DNA of 64,000 nucleotides, from NCBI RefSeq assembly GCF_001625445.1, contig NZ_LWHG01000001.1:1-64000 (forward strand), in the 5' to 3' direction. Positions 61,640 to 64,000 of this stretch are shown here, one piece after another; position 1 is the first letter of the stretch, and the number at the start of each line of letters is the position of its first letter. The notes below the pieces were generated by a model that worked only from the letters and a program-made list of their open reading frames with translations, was not told the DNA's origin and made no database searches. Source of the stretch: Haladaptatus sp. R4 (GTDB lineage: Archaea; Halobacteriota; Halobacteria; Halobacteriales; Haladaptataceae). The position numbers were made by a program, and so were the translations under genes.

Positions 61640-62581
61640 TTAGTTTACTACCGCGCCGGAGACACTTATCTCAGAGAGTCGCTCTTCGAGCCGTTCGCGT
61701 TCGTTCTCTAGCCACGGCGGCAGTTTTAATTCCGTTCCGAGCTCCGCCTCGGATTCGTCACGGGCGAATCCCGGCCCGTCGGTGGCGATCTCGAAGAGGA
61801 CGCCCCCGGGTTCCCGGAAGTAGATCGATTTGAAGTACTGCCGATCCTTCTGTGGCGTGACTCGGAGTCCGCTGTCGTTAAGCTGCTCGCGCCACTCTAG
61901 TTGCGTCTCCTCATCGGGCGCACGGAACGCCACGTGGTGGACGGTGCCGACGCCCTGTCGTCCCTGCGGTGCGTCCGAGCGGTCACGAACGTCAACGATC
62001 ACCGCATTATCACCGGGCGCGCTATACCGCGTCCGATCACCGGTCTTCTCGACTAGTTCGTATCCCAGGATGTCGAGGATCTGTCCCGTTTGCCCGGGGC
62101 TGAGCGACTCAAGCGTAACGCTGTGGAACCCGCGAATCGCGTGTTCCGCAGGAACCGGACCGTCTGCCCACGGTTCGATGTCGGTCGTGTCCGTCACGAG
62201 TTCGAGCGGCTGACCGTCGTGATCCCGGAACGGGACGACGGTTTCGTCGAATCTAGTTCGAGTTGAGTCGACCTCGATGTCATGGGACTCTAGACGGTCT
62301 ATCCAGTACTCGACCGATCCCTTGGGAATGACGAATGCAGTCGAACTCGCTTGGCCACGGCCGACGCTGCCGGGATGACCGTTCTCGAAGGGGAAGAACG
62401 TTAGAATCGTTCCGGGGGTTCCCACCTCGTCCCCGTAGTAGAGGTGGTAGGTGTACTTATCGTCGAAGTTGACAGTCTTCTTGACGAGACGCAGTCCGAG
62501 GACCTCGGTATAGAAGTCCACGTTCTGCTGGGGGTCGCTTGCGATGGACGTCACGTGGTGGATTCCAGTTGTGTTGACCAT
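61640..62581 (-). CDS. Ring-cleaving dioxygenase, VOC family (MhqO-like)
   Basis: The 313-residue protein has the same two VOC modules as the homologue at 59954-60901: GIHHVTSIASDPQQNVDFYT, LRLVKKTVNFDDKYTYHLYY, FHSVTLESLSPGQTGQILDI, GTVHHVAFRAPDEETQLEWR and YFREPGGVLFEIATDGPGFA. It is one base from the MhqD-like gene. The motif set fits extradiol-type dioxygenases that act on hydroquinones or catechols. Confidence 0.9.
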   Translation of the reverse strand: MVNTTGIHHVTSIASDPQQNVDFYTEVLGLRLVKKTVNFDDKYTYHLYYGDEVGTPGTILTFFPFENGHPGSVGRGQASSTAFVIPKGSVEYWIDRLESHDIEVDSTRTRFDETVVPFRDHDGQPLELVTDTTDIEPWADGPVPAEHAIRGFHSVTLESLSPGQTGQILDILGYELVEKTGDRTRYSAPGDNAVIVDVRDRSDAPQGRQGVGTVHHVAFRAPDEETQLEWREQLNDSGLRVTPQKDRQYFKSIYFREPGGVLFEIATDGPGFARDESEAELGTELKLPPWLENERERLEERLSEISVSGAVVN

Positions 62582-62608
62582 GTTGGTTAGAGAGGTGCCC
62601 GCGTGTGT

Positions 62609-63022
62609 TTACAGGCCGATACCGAGGCCGACTGCCCAACTCTGGGTAGCCAGCGCGCCGATGGCGAGCGCACCGCCTGCCATGACGACGTTCTTCAGGA
62701 AGGACGTCATCTCGTCCTGCTGCTGGTCCTCGTCAACGGCCCAGAAGTCGTGCATCATGAGCGCGGAGACGATGAGGAAGCCAGCGACTGCGAGCGCGCT
62801 CACTAATGGGAACACACCTACGATGATGCCGAGTCCACCCAGAACGAGCACTGCCCCTGACGCCACAACCGACAGTTTCGGCGCTGGGAGGCCCTTGAAC
62901 TCGGCGTAGCCGGTCATCTGATCGAGTTGAAGGAAGTGGTTCAATCCCATGAACGCGATCACTCCACCGAAGAGGAGGCGTGCGACCGAGAGCAGGACGC
63001 TTTCGATTCCGGTAGCCACCAT
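62609..63022 (-). CDS. DoxX family membrane protein (MhqP/CatD-like)
   Basis: The 137-residue protein has four helices: VLLSVARLLFGGVIAFMGLN, LSVVASGAVLVLGGLGIIVG, FPLVSALAVAGFLIVSALMM and VVMAGGALAIGALATQSWAV. It has the DoxX signature GLNHFLQLDQMTGYAEFKGL near residue 27-45. In Bacillus, DoxX proteins (MhqP, CatD) are encoded with VOC dioxygenases in quinone-responsive operons. Its start overlaps the stop of a 27-residue leader frame (TAATG). Confidence 0.88.
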   Translation of the reverse strand: MVATGIESVLLSVARLLFGGVIAFMGLNHFLQLDQMTGYAEFKGLPAPKLSVVASGAVLVLGGLGIIVGVFPLVSALAVAGFLIVSALMMHDFWAVDEDQQQDEMTSFLKNVVMAGGALAIGALATQSWAVGLGIGL

Positions 63023-63105
63023 TACACGTGCACCTCCGTGATGAGCATGGTTCGGTCAACGACTGCGATCCGCGCATTCGATTCCGCTTGGATAGCTGAT
63101 TTCAT
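63022..63105 (-). CDS. Short upstream open frame, possible leader peptide of the DoxX operon
   Basis: Twenty-seven residues (MKSAIQAESNARIAVVDRTM then LITEVHV) end in a TAA that overlaps the DoxX ATG by one base. A TATA-like box (CATATG at about 63132-63137) lies 27-32 bases upstream, so the transcript should start at this frame, not at the DoxX start. It could couple or tune DoxX translation. Confidence 0.4.
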   Translation of the reverse strand: MKSAIQAESNARIAVVDRTMLITEVHV

Positions 63106-63131
63106 TACGTTACCTACTTCGCTCCCGAACC

Positions 63132-63137
63132 CATATG
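63132..63137 (-). promoter_or_regulatory. Likely TATA element of the DoxX/VOC operon
   Basis: CATATG is the AT-rich element 27-32 bases before the leader frame at 63105. The 69-base gap to the divergent HxlR-type gene also holds AT-rich bases suited to the opposite direction. Confidence 0.4.
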
Positions 63138-63173
63138 TACTCTCGGCAACATAGGTGATAGTAGATAACACCG

Positions 63174-63515
63174 ATGTCATCGACAGATCCACAGACTGAG
63201 AATACGCACGAAGACGGGAACCCGAACGCGTGTTCGGTCGTCGAAGCCGTGAACGAGATCGGGTCCGAGTGGCGACTGCTCGTCCTCCACGATCTCGTCG
63301 ATGCAGACGAGAAGCGTTTCAACGAACTCAAGCGATCGACGGATGCTAGTTCTCGAACGCTCTCGCGCGTCCTCGACGATCTCGAAGAGGCAGGACTCAT
63401 CGAGCGACGCGTCGAGGACAAACCGATCGCCACCTACTACTCGCTTACCGAAAGCGGAGCGTCACTGTGTCCCGTGTTCAACGAACTCGAAACCTGGGCG
63501 GACGAGTATCTGTAG
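63174..63515 (+). CDS. HxlR-family winged-helix regulator (YodB/CatR-like)
   Basis: The 113-residue protein has NACSVVEAVNEIGSEWRLLV (about 18-37), RFNELKRSTDASSRTLSRVL and VLDDLEEAGLIERRVEDKPI with a wing ATYYSLTESG. This is the HxlR/DUF24 pattern. Cys20 sits nine residues before GSEW, the position of the redox-active Cys6 of Bacillus YodB, which senses quinones and diamide. It is divergent from the DoxX/VOC operon and most likely controls it. Confidence 0.9.
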   Translation: MSSTDPQTENTHEDGNPNACSVVEAVNEIGSEWRLLVLHDLVDADEKRFNELKRSTDASSRTLSRVLDDLEEAGLIERRVEDKPIATYYSLTESGASLCPVFNELETWADEYL

Positions 63516-63617
63516 TTCGATACGAGGTCTTCCCGCGTAATATTGTTGGAGAATCGAGTGGACACAGTCCAGAGTCGAACGCACTTCGTCGGAGTATAAG
63601 ACACCGGTGAATCGCGG

Positions 63618-64000
63618 TCAGGACATGAGGTTGAGGATGTCACGTGCTTGGTCAGGAGTCGCAACCTCCCGTCCGAGTTCGTTTGCGATACGAACGACTC
63701 GTTCGACCAGTTGCGCGTTGCTCGTCGCAAGCTCCCCCTTGCGATAGTAGACGTTGTCCTCTAGGCCGACACGGACGTGTCCACCAAGCACGAGTCCCAT
63801 CGACGTGAACGGTAGTTGATGCCGTCCAAATGCGAGCGTGTTGAAGAGTACGCCGTCCGGGAGATTGGAGATGGAGTTCAGAAGGTTACGCGGCCGAGGT
63901 CGCGTAAGTGTACCGCCGCCAAAAATGAGGGTGGCGTACACCGGGCAGGCGAGTTCGCGCCGCTCTAGTAGGCCGTGAACCTCGTTGATATGGCCGTCAT
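63618..64000 (-). CDS. BKACE-family (3-keto-5-aminohexanoate cleavage enzyme-like) protein, C-terminal part
   Basis: The readable C-terminal 127 residues include NLPDGVLFNTLAFGRHQLPF, TSMGLVLGGHVRVGLEDNVY and ELATSNAQLVERVVRIANEL, close to the BKACE (DUF849) consensus. The metal-binding His/Glu pair of the family lies in the GGHVRVGLEDN region. The enzymes condense a beta-keto acid with acetyl-CoA. The gene runs off the window at 64000. Confidence 0.88.
   Translation of the reverse strand, partial: DGHINEVHGLLERRELACPVYATLIFGGGTLTRPRPRNLLNSISNLPDGVLFNTLAFGRHQLPFTSMGLVLGGHVRVGLEDNVYYRKGELATSNAQLVERVVRIANELGREVATPDQARDILNLMS

Overview
The window is a 64 kb piece of a haloarchaeal (class Halobacteria) chromosome. 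The evidence is high G+C, strongly acidic proteins, many twin-arginine (Tat) signal peptides with lipoboxes, leaderless starts about 25-30 nt downstream of TATA-like boxes, and archaeal marker genes (fibrillarin/Nop5, bacterio-opsin-activator-type HTH regulators, glutamate-cysteine ligase, amphi-Trp protein). A soil or salt-marsh type such as Haladaptatus would fit the catabolic content, but that genus guess is inference. No rRNA, complete tRNA, CRISPR array or intact insertion sequence was found.

Layout. 1-6.1 kb: a peptide/oligosaccharide ABC transporter (permease and binding protein), a TrmB-type regulator and a GH3 beta-glucosidase, probably for uptake and hydrolysis of beta-linked oligosaccharides. 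7.0-8.3 kb: a HAD phosphatase, a small HTH protein and an amphi-Trp protein. 8.3-14.2 kb: an NMT1/SsuA-type ABC transporter, with a helix-turn-helix/binding-protein fusion, a kinase-like protein and a fused double permease. 14.5-18.4 kb: a Tat-type protein, a PQQ-dehydrogenase-like beta-propeller and a triple-cupredoxin protein. 20.0-33.9 kb: a dense co-directional island, mostly of membrane proteins: DUF389, two beta-propellers each coupled to a membrane protein, a COG0701 permease with a CxxCGM...CCxGC metal motif, a 10-12 TM protein, a haem-copper oxidase subunit I without subunit II, a KhtT/KhtU-like K+(Na+)/H+ antiporter pair, a PadR regulator and a DUF2182 protein. 34-45.8 kb: mixed metabolism, including an esterase, NUDIX, kynureninase, HTH regulators, a coiled-coil protein, GshA, the FlpA/Nop5 pair, a methyltransferase and MGMT. 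45.8-49.3 kb: phenylacetyl-CoA epoxidase operon paaABCD plus a zinc ribbon, with a divergent regulator and a perfect 18-bp palindrome. 50.4-53.5 kb: a lower-GC accessory patch with an unknown protein, an SDR and remnants of an ABC exporter, leading into a TetR/MFS drug-efflux pair. 55-58.1 kb: a NuoF-like protein, a hotdog thioesterase and an enoyl-CoA hydratase. 59-63.5 kb: a LysE exporter and an operon (leader peptide, DoxX, VOC dioxygenase, carboxylesterase, VOC dioxygenase) divergent from an HxlR regulator. It resembles the Bacillus Mhq/Cat/YodB quinone-stress system. The window ends inside a BKACE-type enzyme.

An assembly-wide oddity is that at least twelve otherwise well-conserved genes are split by single-base shifts. 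Most are losses of one base, many in short G/C runs. Correcting one base restores conserved family sequence and often a start/stop overlap with the next gene. These are listed as pseudogenes 'as sequenced', but many are probably intact genes with sequencing errors.
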